Source: Oopsacas minuta
Taxonomy: Eukaryota; Porifera; Hexactinellida; Lyssacinosida; Leucopsacidae
Assembly: GCA_024704765.1 (NCBI GenBank)
Contig: JAKMXF010000332.1
Span: 602,018 to 666,017 of the forward strand
DNA length: 64,000 nt
Reading direction: 5' to 3'
The notes below the pieces were generated by a model. The model saw only the letters and a program-made list of their open reading frames with translations, ran no database searches and had not been told where the DNA came from. Shown here piece after piece: positions 33,804-45,974 of the stretch. A program made the position numbers and the translations under genes. Positions within the stretch are counted from its first letter, which is position 1. Every line of letters starts with the position of its first letter.

Positions 33804-36494
33804 CACCCTTCCCAGTTTGTAAACCCCGGGTTTAACTCAGGTTAATCAAACTATAGAAGTATATTTCCCCTTTATTAATCTCAATTTTAATATTATTTAA
33901 TATATATTTCTATTTGAATGAATGCCAAATCTCTTATCAAATTCCGTTTGGTTTTAAGTCAATTGTACGATTACAGATATTTCTTTATGCCGATCTTTGT
34001 TTAGACTTTGAATATTTAATGTGTTTACAATTTAATCTAATTCTACTCTGGAAATAACAGAATAAGAGTTTCTAACACAGTTTTGGTAGTTTACCCAATT
34101 ATATGAGGTTTAGCACTCTCTAATAACACGACTCAACAAGATTTCTCATCAGAGATAACATATATTTATCTTAGCATACTTTTGAATGCTGAACTTGAAT
34201 CTGCAATCAGAATTTCTCTAGCACGTCTAGTTATTCTGAAATCCAATATCCATTTTTTTAATAGTATAGTATTACCTAGTTACTAAATTGCTATATGAGA
34301 ATGCCTATTTTGATTCAATTATCTGGAATATAAATGACTTTACTTATTTGAATTCAAGCAAATCAAATTATAAACGTGCATCGTAATTGTAGAACTCATC
34401 CGACAATTTCTGTTACGTTTGTGGTCTTTTTGCGTAAAATCACAAAGACGACCAATCACAAATCAATTAAAGAACATATACAAATTGTACTTCGAATGTC
34501 CACTTGGTGACCAAGACAAGTTGTGGGCACCACATGTTATATGCACTTCTTGTTCAAGTGGACTACGAGATTGGTTGTACAAAAGGAAAGTTTCAATGCC
34601 ATTTGCAATACCCATGGTCTGGAGGGAACAGAAATATCACCTGGATGATTGTTACTTTTGCCTTATCGACATTACCGGATTCTCAGCCAAGAATAAGCAC
34701 GCTCTCGTTTACCAAGACTTGGATTCTGCTCGCAGGCCAATTCCACACGACATCTCATTATCAATCCCAATTCCCAAGCCACAGCAAATTAAAATCGTGT
34801 CTGATATGGTGGAAGATGTTCATGCAGATTCTACAGATGCTAATTATGTCCCGGAAGATGAATTACTTGAGCCACAAACATTTACACAGGGAGAATTGAA
34901 TGACCTGTTCAGGGATATAGACTTATCTAAAGACAAAGCTGAACTCTTTGCATCCAGGCTCAAACAGAAAAACCTACTCGACAAGATGTCCTAGTATCCC
35001 ACTATCGCAAGCGAAATTTCGATCTCGCTCAATACTACACCACTGATGGTCCACTGTGCTATTGTAATGATATCGGAGGACTCTATGCAAACCTATTACA
35101 AGAACATTCTTCTTCTGATTGGCGCCTTTTCATCGACTCGTCAAAACGCAGTTTGAAAGCTGTTCTATTGCATAACGAAAATCTAAAGCCTGGCGTTCCA
35201 ATTGCTCACTCCGTCTATCTCAAAGAAACCTTCGTCAATTTGCAGGAAGTTTTGGAGGCAATATAGTATAGAACATATATATGGAATATCTGCGGTGATC
35301 TTAAGATAATCGGGCTATTGATGGGCTTGCAACAAGGTTTCACAAAGTATTGTTGTTTCCTATGTCTATGGGACAGCCGAGCAACTGGTGAACATTATAA
35401 AAAATGTGATTGGCCGAAGAGAACCTATGAAGTGGGGAAAACCAATTTACAGCATTCGCCATTGGTAGATCCAAACAAAGTTTTCTTACCCCCACTTGAT
35501 ATTAAACTTGGATTAATGAAAACATTCGTTAAAACAATGGGCAAAACAAATTCAGCAGGATTTCTGCATTTGGTAGGCAAATTTCCGAAACTAAGCGAGG
35601 CAAAGTTAAAAGAGGGAGTATTTGTAGGACCACAAATCAGACAAGTATTTAGAGTTCCAGATTTCGAGAAGACATTATCCGAATTAGAAATGAGTCCTTG
35701 GAAGTCTTTCAAATGGGTTTGTGAAAACTTTTTGGGCAACAAGAAGTCGTCCAACTACGGAGAAGGAGTGGAAACCTTGCTTAACGCATACGAGAAGATG
35801 AGCTTTCGCATGTCGCTAAAACTTCACTTCTTGCACTCTCACCTTGATTTTTTCCCTGAGAACCTTGGTGCTGTAAGTGATGAACAGGGTGAGAGATTCC
35901 ACCAAGACTTACAGGAGATGGAAACCCGATACCAAGGTTTCTGAAATGAGGGCATGATGTCCGATTACTGTTGGAGGCTCTTCAGAGATAATCCCAACAA
36001 GATATATAAAAGGAAGTCGTACTCTCAACACTTTTAATTTAGTTAGCTACCTTTATACTTCTAGATGGATATGTATTTCCTCTTACTTTGTGAGTAGTTG
36101 ACACATGCATGAATGTGAATAATTATATGTAAGAGCTAGGATAATAACTGATATTATCTTGGCATTAATCTAAAACATCGAAACATTGATTTATTTCAGA
36201 TGGCTATCATGTAAGAAGACAAAAAGACAGCCACTACCATAAAATAACAGGAAAAATTTAGGAAATACATAAAAATCGTTGACTTGTAGATGGAAAAATA
36301 CTGGACGTGCTGGAAAGAATCTGAAAGCAGATTTGAATTCAACTTAAAAAACTAGCTTAGAAAATGTCAATCTAATACTTGATGAGAAAATGAAGTTGAA
36401 TTTTGTTAACCTTGTGTAACCAGAGTTTACCCAGTTTAACCTACTAAATGGGGTTTAACCCGGTTTAAACCATAGTTTAAACCAGGAAGGTGTG
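33804..36494 (+). mobile_element. DNA transposon of unnamed family A, copy A2, with imperfect TIRs
   Basis: The left end (33,804) reads cacccttcccagtttgtaaa, and the right end is the complement of cacaccttcctggtttaaac (to ~36,494). Both ends carry repeated ggtttaaac-like blocks. About 2.7 kb with one transposase-like gene between. Exact termini and target duplication are not resolved. Confidence 0.6.
34402..36037 (+). pseudogene. Transposase-like gene of unnamed family A, copy A2
   Basis: Starts with DNFCYVCGLFA (34,402-34,434), then after a 1-base loss QRRPIT..YFECPLGDQDKLWAPHVICTSCSS: four cysteines in two C-x2-C pairs, a likely zinc finger, then PMVWREQKYHLDDCYFC with another C-x2-C. A second base loss near 34,983 leads to DVLVSHYR. 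An in-frame TAG is at 35,264-35,266 and a TGA at 35,942-35,944. Core motifs as in A1: CGDLKIIGLL, CCFLCLWDSRA, PPLDIKLGLMK, HFLHSH, SDEQGERFHQD; the end is KRKSYSQHF (stop 36,035-36,037). Upstream stops hide the start codon. About 540 codons, complete apart from these lesions. Function inferred as transposase. Confidence 0.75.
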
Positions 36495-39172
36495 TTAAAC
36501 TTGCCAATCTTTCTCTTCTCTACATTTGGAACCAATGTAATACCGCTTTCTACATCACAACCAGAAACAGAAAGAAATTATTGGCTACTTTTGGGTTTAA
36601 CAGGGACCCATGGAATACTTGCACTCCACCACTTACCATCTAAGCTCTCAATTGATTTCTTACTCTTCCTGACATTAGATGAACCTTTTGACATTAGAGA
36701 GTGTACAGAATGTCTTTTATCTTCATCGAGATTTAGTAATCGCACCACTTCATCTGCTGCTCAATTCATATCATAGTCATGAACCTCCAATATAATAGCC
36801 AAGTCAAGACTTGTTTTTGGGCTTTCAGATAATATTGTTGTTTCAGCCGTTGTTAAATTGATAAGTAGAGTTACAATAGGTTATCAAGTTTATGAACTTG
36901 TATACTACCCAGTGATATACGGTAATTATTTATAATACTGCATTATATTTGTGTAAAATGACCATAAAATAACATTATATTGTACCATAGCAACGTAGAT
37001 GTGAGAATGGAATTCAAAATTGAACATGTTGCGGAAAGGAAGCGGCATTTGTACTTTTAATGTAATCTTTATATTACTTCACAAGAATATGTACTAAAAT
37101 TCAGGGTGAAACCTAGTGGGAACAAAATTTGCTGCCAACAGGACGCCACAAGTTACAGAGAAATTTTAAAAAACTTCCATTGCATCCCACCCGTAGTATC
37201 CTAATAACTCTTCGTTCCTGAATAAAACGAATGATATATTCAATTCAGCACGCTCACTTTGCTTGGAAGGCATCTGTAAATGAATAATAGTATGCATCAT
37301 AATTTCAATAGATTACTGAAATTGCTTCTGTAATTTATATATCTGATGTATAAACATAGTATACAGCAATGAAGTCTTACATTTGACTGACCACAAAACT
37401 TGATATACTTAACTATTTCATCTGATACTTTACATATTGCTCATTGAATATATTTAGAATCTAATCCATAATTCAAATTTTGTACATTTAAGGTAAGAAT
37501 TTGGGCCCAATGCACCCCAGTAGCCCACTGTTTAAAGGTAAAAGTACATTCAGAATGCCTTGAATATGAGCAATTAGTCAAATTACGATGCAATTTAAAA
37601 GATTGACAGTTATTCAAATAGTTTAGCAATACGATATCTTATTGTTTTGTTCGAAAACAGTTGGCAATTCAGATACAAAATCCAACTCCTGATCAATGGA
37701 CCTAAAGCTATCACTTCGGCCGTAATCAGTTATGTCTAATATTGATTGGAACCAAACACATTAGTGACCAGTAGAGCACACAATAACACATGAATTTACC
37801 ACAAATCAATTAATATTCTAAGCACCCTTCACAATTGGTTTACCTAAGAATTTCTTATTATGTCGCCGTATTATGACAAAGATTGCCTTTTTGTTATGGT
37901 TAGCGAATTGTCTGAGGAAGAAGGTGATAAATAAGTCAGTTTTATATCTGAAAATAGTTGCTTTGGCCTTCACAGAAGATGTTTGCTATGTCCATCATAA
38001 TGATGTAATAGGTTATATGTCCACAACGACACCTTCAAAACTTGCAAGAAAATTGATCGTTTCAACGGATATGGAGCTAATTTCTGAATATTCTTTATAG
38101 GAATGATTTGAGTATCATCGTAAACATTTTGTTTGAGTGGATCTTTGGACTAATATACCACCAACTGAAAACATTTCTTGGATCTTTATGGGAATTTTCC
38201 GAGATATGTGTATTTGCAACCTGATAGAACAAGTTAAATACCTAATAGAATTCCACATTTACCCGAGAATTTGATTGAATATGCAACTAATAAACATTAA
38301 CTGTAACTAATACGTGAATATCTTAGAGGAAATATATGGAAACCAAATTCCACTTTCTAGACAATGAAATCTGCCTAAAACAATAATTTAACAAAGTAGA
38401 TTGAATTGTACATTTTTGCTTTACGAAAAGTAGCTGTTTATTTTTTCAAGCGATAGAGTCAACGTGAGTTGGTAATAATATATTATTAAATAATCATTGA
38501 TCAAATTGACAATTTCGAAATTTCATGACTCCACGAATTGAAAACTACTTGGCCGATTAGTTTGAAATTTTTCCAGAGTAAATACACTGAATTAGCTCGC
38601 TGCACAGCATATTTTGGTTATATCGGTTCATGATGGTGAATTCACTGGCCGACTTGAGATGGAAGTCCCCTATGTAAAGTTTCACTCAGGTAGTCGGTTT
38701 GATTCGAAACACTGGTCACCTGATAGTGTTTGGACAAATTTTGTGAATTACTGTGTCACATTTTTCTTATTCCAGAATTGTTGAGCAGAATTTTTCTAAA
38801 TTCACTCGTTAAAGTCCTGTTATGTAACGAAATTTCATGTTGATCACGAGTATTTTGTATTTTAACATTATACAATGCGCTTAAGGACTGTTCGTATAAA
38901 ATTGAACTAGAAAATTTTATTTGGTCCATAATTTTCTTATGCAATCAGTTTTATACTCATAAATTTACAATGTGGGACATCGTAAATATACTTTGTTGTT
39001 ACTGTATTGCGTATTATACTATTCGATATTTAGTATTCATAATTCCTTTCATTTCTTCGTATTAAATATTTAATGTTTTGGTGGTCTAATACTATTTTTG
39101 AATAACTTTCGTGGAATTTTCTCGGCAGCATTTTAGAAGATAATCGTTGTTTCGGTATTTGATTACCTAGAT
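36495..39172. other. Intronic non-coding sequence
   Basis: No gene recognised. On the minus strand 36,590-36,720 gives a short hydrophilic frame (SMSKGSSNVRKSKKSIESLDGK) that might be another transposon scrap; not assigned. Confidence 0.4.
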
Positions 39173-39343
39173 CAGGGTTTCTCAACCTCTCTCGAGCTTT
39201 GACCACACTTTCGGTAAAGAATTTTCTCTGACAATATCAAGTTTGGTCATAAATCTTCAATATGACCAAAAATATCATATGAAAGTATCTGTGACCACAG
39301 TGTGGTCAATTTTGGTTAAAAGACTTCAGGTTGAGAAACTCTG
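39173..39343. mobile_element. hAT-type MITE, 171 bp
   Basis: Ends cagggtttctcaacct and the complement of cagagtttctcaacct (15 of 16 match). A perfect 8-bp target duplication acctagat flanks it (39,165-39,172; 39,344-39,351). Non-coding; the ends differ from the hAT element at 9.1 kb, so another hAT transposase mobilised it. Confidence 0.9.
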
Positions 39344-41059
39344 ACCTAGATCAAGTCATTAGAAATTATCCTTTGTAATTTTTTGCCTAAATTATCCTTA
39401 GTCGTCTTGTAAAGATTTTTCGAATATGTCATCAATAATAGTCCAATCCAAAGATTATTATTACTTGAACCTGAGTATTCCCAGCTTTGGTTATATTTCC
39501 CATCATTCTGCGATGGCATCTTATTACTTAGAGTATTGTTCATATTTATACTATTGTGCGAATATCTATTGCATTCTCCCTTTTATGGTAAATTTAAGAA
39601 ACCTTCAACACTCATGAATTCATTATATGGTTCTTATAACTATTTCCAATTTAAATTCAATATATTTATCAATGGTTTAATTTTCAGGTTCATTATTTTC
39701 GTTTGATACCTCTCATAAAACAAAATTTCATGCAACTTTGCAGCACTAATTTGCATCATGTTTAACTTTACAAAAGCGAATCCCTTCCCATAGTCCTAGA
39801 AGATATAATGCTTGATGGAGCCATAAACCTCATGATTCCACCAAAATACAACTTCAGTTCTCATTATTTAATTTGCTCTGCAAGTATGAAGGTTTGCGTT
39901 ATATCTCTGAGATTCGGAAAAGTTTTGATTAGCGATTTCTCCCTATTGCAACAGTCGGCTATTTTATGTTCTATCAGAATAAATGAGGTGATCTCAATAC
40001 ATAAGGTGATCGTGAATATGCAAATTTTTTTCTCGTGTGAAGTCAGCAGCGAATTGCAATAGCGAAATATGAGCACAACTTAAGATTTAAGAGTTCTGTC
40101 AGTTGTCAATCAATTCAACTAAATTTGGTGGCACCTTGTCTAACGTGGTGCATTTCCTACATGTAGTAATTAACCCATAATATACCTATTCTATCCACAA
40201 TGACGTTGAAAATTTCCTTTGGGATTTGTATTATATATTTGCAACGTCATTGTTGGGAGAATGAGTGTAATAGAGATTATTTATTGAGTTTCGGGAATGC
40301 AGTCAACCAATTTCAGATAGATTGATTTACAATTGACTGAATTATTATTGTTGAGTTGTGCTTATATTTCGCTGCTAGACTTCCCTGCTGACTTCACGGG
40401 AAAATAGATCATTATTTATCTCAAATGTGGTTGAAAACATGGTCTATTCTAAACAAATTTAATACTACACTCACTATCATTCATGTTGCTAACAGCAAAT
40501 TTTGCTAATACTAGTTGATTCCAGTCTAACACAGTCTAGCTTTGCAGTTATGAATTATAAACATTATGGTTCCTGTGAACAGCACGATTGGAGCTGATAA
40601 TAGCCAATTTGAATTGCTGACACGAGAGATAAGCATTTAAAGTATCTTTTTTCCTTTGGCTGTTAACATCTTCCATCCCCTGTTTTGTGAATGATAAACT
40701 AAATCAATACAACGTATTACAAAGTCCAATTAACCCATAAATTTATTCATTGGAAATTTTCCAAAATAGCTACTAAGACAGTGCTTGGCAAAATCAGAAT
40801 TTGTTTGTTGCTGAGCTTAGCTAATAAAGATTTATCTGCTTGCAATTTGCCACCATCTTAATTATACTAATTTTGAAACTGAGGATATAGTCTCTATGTA
40901 GTTATAGTAGTCTGGTTCAATTTATTGAATTTTAGAGTTGTTAACACTGTTGTTCCTGTTGACTTTTCGAGATAAGGAACCAGACTATATGAGCCTTGAT
41001 GTGAATGTAAATAATTAGGTCTTAACTGTGCAACTGGGATAATTTATTTGTGACTAATA
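39344..41059. repeat. Intronic sequence with a foldback element at 40,020-40,412
   Basis: Arms 40,020-40,130 and 40,290-40,412 are inverted copies (gtgaagtcagcagcgaa against gctgacttcac; gcgaaatatgagcacaact against gttgtgcttatatttcgc). Inside, a second stem pairs caatgacgttg (40,199) with caacgtcattg (40,242). The rest of the stretch is non-coding with nothing recognised. Confidence 0.6.
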
Positions 41060-41556
41060 CAGGTAAACCCCGAGATATGGCTTCATCGGGGGATTAAATT
41101 TGGGCTGTACCTCAGAGGTTACGCTTACACACTCTTAAATACTGTTTTAGGGCCAAAATATCAGATCTTTACAAAAATTAGTATTACTAATAGTTATTGA
41201 AAACCGATTAACCGAGGAGCAAGTATTGGCCTTGAGATTTAACGGCTGTAATCTTTATGGACCCAATGGTTAGTTGTGGGGGGCCTTTTCGGCCACACAC
41301 TCCTATTACTCCTAAATCCTGTACTGCTATGTGGGATTTATACATTATATCAGATGATTGCTGCATTTCTGAGGAAATTTTGCATGAAAATTTCCAATCC
41401 GGATTTCATTAGTTACCGTATTCTGAGATTTTCGATATCGGATCTCATAGTTTCAAGAAGACTAATAGTATAGGATAATCGATCGTTGAATTTTGATTAT
41501 CACGTATCTCATAGAGTTGCTGCATCTCAGAGGTGCAGTTTTGGAAGGTTTACCTG
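41060..41556. mobile_element. Non-autonomous TA-flanked element, 497 bp
   Basis: Ends caggtaaacc at both sides in inverse orientation, with TA flanks (41,058-41,059; 41,557-41,558). The inner sequence shares a block with 19,100-19,170. No coding capacity. Tc1/mariner/pogo-type by TA target. Confidence 0.7.
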
Positions 41557-43100
41557 TAACATTTGTAGTGATGATCCCCACCTAACACAGTGGCTTTAAA
41601 TGCCTATCAGTAAACATTAAGGTCTTGGGTACCTTTAAAGTGCATAAAAATGTTATCTATCTATTGGTTATTATATATAGCTAGTTGATTGACAGCAAAG
41701 GTTTTTGGTATGGTTTCTATTTTTGAGTAATGATGACGTCAACATAATTTGTGAAACATAAACGAGCGTAAAATCTATCTAGGTTGGATTTAGGGTATAA
41801 AATCTATTATTTGCTTATGGGTTAATCATTATTTAGGGTGTATCAAAAAGATTGAGAGTTACCTGTGGTTTCTATTTTCTTGTTATGATGATGTAAGCAA
41901 AATTATACAGTTTAATTCTGGTAATATCTGTGTTATTTGACTTATTTAGAAAAGTGTTCTCACTAAATTATGTACCCAAGGGATAAAGTGTTTAGATTTT
42001 CAATATGCCGTTGCGGGTCCCGTTTCCATTATCTAAGTTCGCCATGATTGGGATTGCGTTGCATGAATAGCCTTGGACAGAGATCCCCACAAGGTTCGAT
42101 GTACCTTACCTTTGAGCGCTTTCGAAAACTATTTGTATTGGAAGTTGAAGAAGGAAGACAAGACGCTACTCAAATATTAACGAATTGAATAATATGTCTG
42201 TATCGTTAGTCTGGTGAAGCAAATTTGTACATTTCAGCCTGCAGGTGTGTCCGATTCCTCCACATTCCTTACACTTAAGAACATTGCAAAAACCTATCAC
42301 AACTGGACCGATAGATCATTACGTTTACTGAATGCATCATGTTCAGACTTCAATTCGTTGAATCTCCTCTGAAGTGAGGAAAGTTCGCCACTAAAAGATC
42401 AAATATCTGGATGAAGGAATCGACTGCCGTTCTGAATGATGGTTGAGAGAGAAGAAAATCAAGTGCTTCTTAGTTATTCATTTAGAATTTGAAATTGTTG
42501 CTAGAAATTTGTTTAAATTAGTAGTACAATATGAATTGCTTAAATTCTGAAATTTTAAAAATTTACTGGTCGCTCTACTAAAAATGCTTGGTGTTCATTT
42601 CGGGGAGATTGGGGAGGCTGGATTTAGTTCTAAATTATAGATAATATTATGACAAATCACCCTAAAACTTGATATTACCTGGCCACGACTGGCCACAGTG
42701 AGTTTGAGAGGTAATTAGACCAAGGTATAATGTGTCGGACACATTATGTGACGTCAAAATTAACTGAATCATGGAGAAAATATTCAAAGTGAAATACTTA
42801 GCTCTTATCATAATTGAGAAGATTATATTCTGAACCAATAGTAGGTTAAACTTCGAGCTGTCATTCTGATGAGAATATTTAGGCACAGAGAATTATATGC
42901 CTATCTATATATATATCCAAATTAGGTGAATAATGAATTCAATGTTTGCCATCCACTATGTATGCCATCTGATTACGAAGTGATAGGAATGTTCTCAAGA
43001 AATTATGATTCCTAGATTTTAGACTATGGTGGATTTAGTTATAACATTTTCGAAAGCTTATGGGATGATGAAGAATTTCCTCTAAAGCCTATGGTCAAGC
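41557..43100. other. Intronic non-coding sequence
   Basis: No gene recognised. A weak zinc-knuckle-like CKECGGIGHTC reads on the minus strand at about 42,238-42,275, too little to assign. Confidence 0.4.
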
Positions 43101-43283
43101 CACTGTGCCTAACCACCCGACACGGGTCTCTCAGAAAATCATATTGATCGAAAAAACGAGGTCCTTGAGATTTTTCATGATTCTTGTGTAGAATTTTGCG
43201 TAGAATCCGATTCTGTTGTCAAAAAATATTTCCCACACAAATTTTTTCGATAAATTTGTTTTTTTGTAAAAAAATAATTTTTT
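43101..43283 (+). repeat. Left TIR of element A'3
   Basis: Inverse of 45,787-45,974; inner end in a t/a-rich tract (tttttttgtaaaaaaat). Confidence 0.85.
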
Positions 43284-43696
43284 ACAATTCGAATATTTTA
43301 GATTCTCATCATGACAGCGATGGCAGATGCATCACCATTGGCAATCAGATATTATTATGATATGCTTGGACATTGTTGTTTACATCTGCATGCACTTAGA
43401 ATTTTCAATAGTATTGCGGTTTTATTCTATTCTATTATGTCATTCATTTTTCTGTATGGTATCAGGTTCGAATAGTTTAACAATAGTAACAATAGTTTGA
43501 TTGCACGTCATTAATCACCTAATCGAGTCCTTTGAATACTTTTAAGTAGTTTCCATTCAGTGATAATTAGTAATTAAAGGTGTTTAACGAATATCTGTTT
43601 GCATAGAAAAACTATTTAAAGAATGCTTGTACTCATTTTCTATATAATTTTTCTGATACATAATTGTTCTGATATCTATTTCTACTGTTGGTATTT

Positions 43697-45681
43697 ATGA
43701 GTAAGCACGAGTCTGCAAAAGACAAAATTTGTCGTTGGTGTTGTATTAAAGTTGGGAAGATAACTATTAAAATCAACAGCCTTATTTCTACTCATTTGGG
43801 TGAGCAATATTCGAAGTTTTTCGAGCCAATCGATCCGATGGACGATAATCGGCCAAATGTTTTGTGCAATACTTGCAAGCTCTATTTGGTTAATCGATCA
43901 ATGCATGATGATACTTCAAGGGAAATTCCTGTTCGATTCAATTGGCCAATTATACGAAATACTCGCTTGAATACGTGTAGTTCAGTCAATACCTGTGTAA
44001 TGTGCATGGAAAGTTCGAGATTTGGACCTAGAAATCGTGCTTCTTTGCAAATTCTCCACGAAAAACCTGGACGTCCTGCGATCAACTCTCCCAAAAAGGT
44101 TCTTAACCTTTGTAGTAAGTGTTTAAACACAATAAGTCCCGGATTTCCGCATACTTGCTCAAAACTTCTTTGGTAAATAATAGCCAATTTTTGTTAGCAC
44201 GAAAACGTTCTATTGAACCTGTCGTATGTTCCGAAATCTTACGAAAATTCCGCAGTGCAAGTGAGGACTCGCGTATAACGTTACCTAGACCATCGGGAGG
44301 CCATCCAATTCATATGCTTCCTGGTAATTTGGACCAGTTACCTCAACACAAAATGCCCAAAATGGATTTCTCTGACATCGCACAGATAAAATGCACTGGC
44401 GGAGCAATGAGTAACAAGCAACTAAAAGCTGTAACCAAAGTAATAAGGGATGCTGGCGTGGCCTGTCCATCAATGAAGGACTATTACGACGAACGGAAAC
44501 AATATTGTGATGATATATTCGAATGCGTCCAATTAGATCTGGAATGGAGCAAAGAGAAGTATTCCTCTGATATCAGAAAGACTTGGGTCGTACGCTGTTG
44601 CAACATCGACAAACTGATAGAAAAAGTCTACAACATTAGCGGAGAATCTTCAGTTTACAGTTTCAATTTTAAGCTTGGCCTTGATTATGGTTGTGGGTTC
44701 ACTAAGCTTGTCATGTGTCTACAACTGGAAAATTCTGTGCGAAATCTAATCTTCTTATGGGTATCAAGTGCTCCTGAAAATAATTACAATTTTTCTATAA
44801 TACTGAATGCCCCGGAAATTCAAAAGTTTATTCATGAGTACAACGTATCTTTTACCTTTGATCTCAAAGCCGCTGCTCTCTGTCTGGGTATTATGCTTGG
44901 ACGTTACCCATGCATTTGGTGTGTATGGGATGCTAAAAGTGGATTGGATCATGTCGAATTCAAATCAAGATCATCAGCACATCATGCAGAGATGTACCAA
45001 AAATTGTGTGAAGAATATAACTCCGACTCAAAGAATCATGCGATTGACTGTGATGGTGTAGAAGATATGGAGGCTCTTGGTGTATGGATGGTTGACTACA
45101 TGCAGATGTTCAATATTCCCGAGTTACATCTTTTGTTAGGGGTTGGTCAGAAGTTGTACAATGCGATCGTGGCTACAATGTCTGAAGAAGAGTTAGTTAC
45201 ACATGAATTATTACTGAAGCACAATAACATATCTCGAAGTTCTTACCATGGAGGCGCATTTGAAGGTAATGCAATGCGGAAAATTACATTGATGGTTGAG
45301 CAGATTGGTTTTCCAATTAGCAACTCATCCAGCATTGCTTTAAAGCGATTTTCAGAGGTAGTGAGGACATGTTTTGGGCAAAAGATACAAGGTGATTACA
45401 AACTGGCGATATTTCAATTTGAAGAAGCATTCAAATTAACTGGGCTGAATTGTTCAACAAAAGTTCATATAGTGTGCAGACATGTTATCCCATTTATCAC
45501 CAAATTCCTTCCAGTTGGTATGGGATTGGGCGCCGTTTCAGAGCAGGCAGCTGAATCAGCTCATTCTCGATTCATCAAAGTTTGGAGAAATTATCAATGT
45601 AGCGAGTCTCTAGAAAATTACGGCGAAAACCTACTAAATGCTGTCAAGGAAATTAGTTTCGTTAATTTTATAAGTACTTAA
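43697..45681 (+). pseudogene. Transposase-like gene of unnamed family A', nearly intact (one frameshift)
   Basis: ATG 43,697 (MSKHESAKDKICRWCC). N-terminal zinc-finger region with C-x2-C pairs CRWC, CNTC, CVMC and CSKC, matching the layout of family A copy A2. One base is missing near 44,160 (frame one ends 44,176; frame two is open to 45,681). Core: FDLKAAALCLG with a candidate Asp (44,860-44,862), PCIWC with C-x2-C (44,911-44,922), PELHLLLGVGQK, an H-x4-H pair HIVCRH (45,466-45,483) and SEQAAESAHSRF with a candidate catalytic Glu (45,553-45,555). About 660 codons in all. Position between long inverted repeats makes a transposase role likely. The order of Asp, C-C, H-H, Glu is that of RAG1. 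A few bases from an intact gene, so recent. Confidence 0.82.
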
Positions 45682-45786
45682 TATATTCTATATGTGACTG
45701 ATGGGTGTATTATATTCAATGTATGAGTGATAACGATGATTCTAATCTGATAAATTAGCAACCCGACAACATATAAAAATGGGAAC

Positions 45787-45974
45787 TAAAAAAATTTCTT
45801 TTTTACAAAAAAATATAAAATAACTCAAAAATTTGTGTGAGAAATATTTTTTTGGCAACAGAATCGGATTCTACGCAAAATTCTACACAAGAATCATGAA
45901 AAATCTCAAGGACCTCGTTTTTTCGATCAATATCATTTTCTGAGAGACCCGTGCCGAGTAGTCGAGCACTAGAC
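45787..45974 (-). repeat. Right TIR of element A'3
   Basis: Inverse of 43,101-43,283. Confidence 0.85.

Larger units (their letters stand above)
43101..45974 (+). mobile_element. DNA transposon of unnamed family A', copy A'3, with ~175-bp TIRs
   Basis: Long terminal inverted repeats: 43,101-43,283 against the complement of 45,787-45,974. The match is near perfect from gggtctctcagaaaat to caatccgattctgttg-type sequence, and looser at both extremes (transitions suggest CpG decay). The ends read CACTGTGC (left) and, on the complement, TCTAGTGC (right), consensus CACTAGTGC. The flanks caagc (43,096-43,100) and caaga (45,975-45,979) may be a 5-bp target duplication with one change. One gene with one frameshift lies between. 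Confidence 0.85.

Noticed and set aside
34504..34899. 131-codon open frame overlapping the A2 gene
   Set aside because: Out of frame with the recognisable family A protein at the same place; composition is that of a shadow frame.
42238..42275. CCHC-like CKECGGIGHTC on the minus strand
   Set aside because: Spacing of the last Cys is wrong and no other Gag or Pol block lies nearby; chance or too decayed to support.
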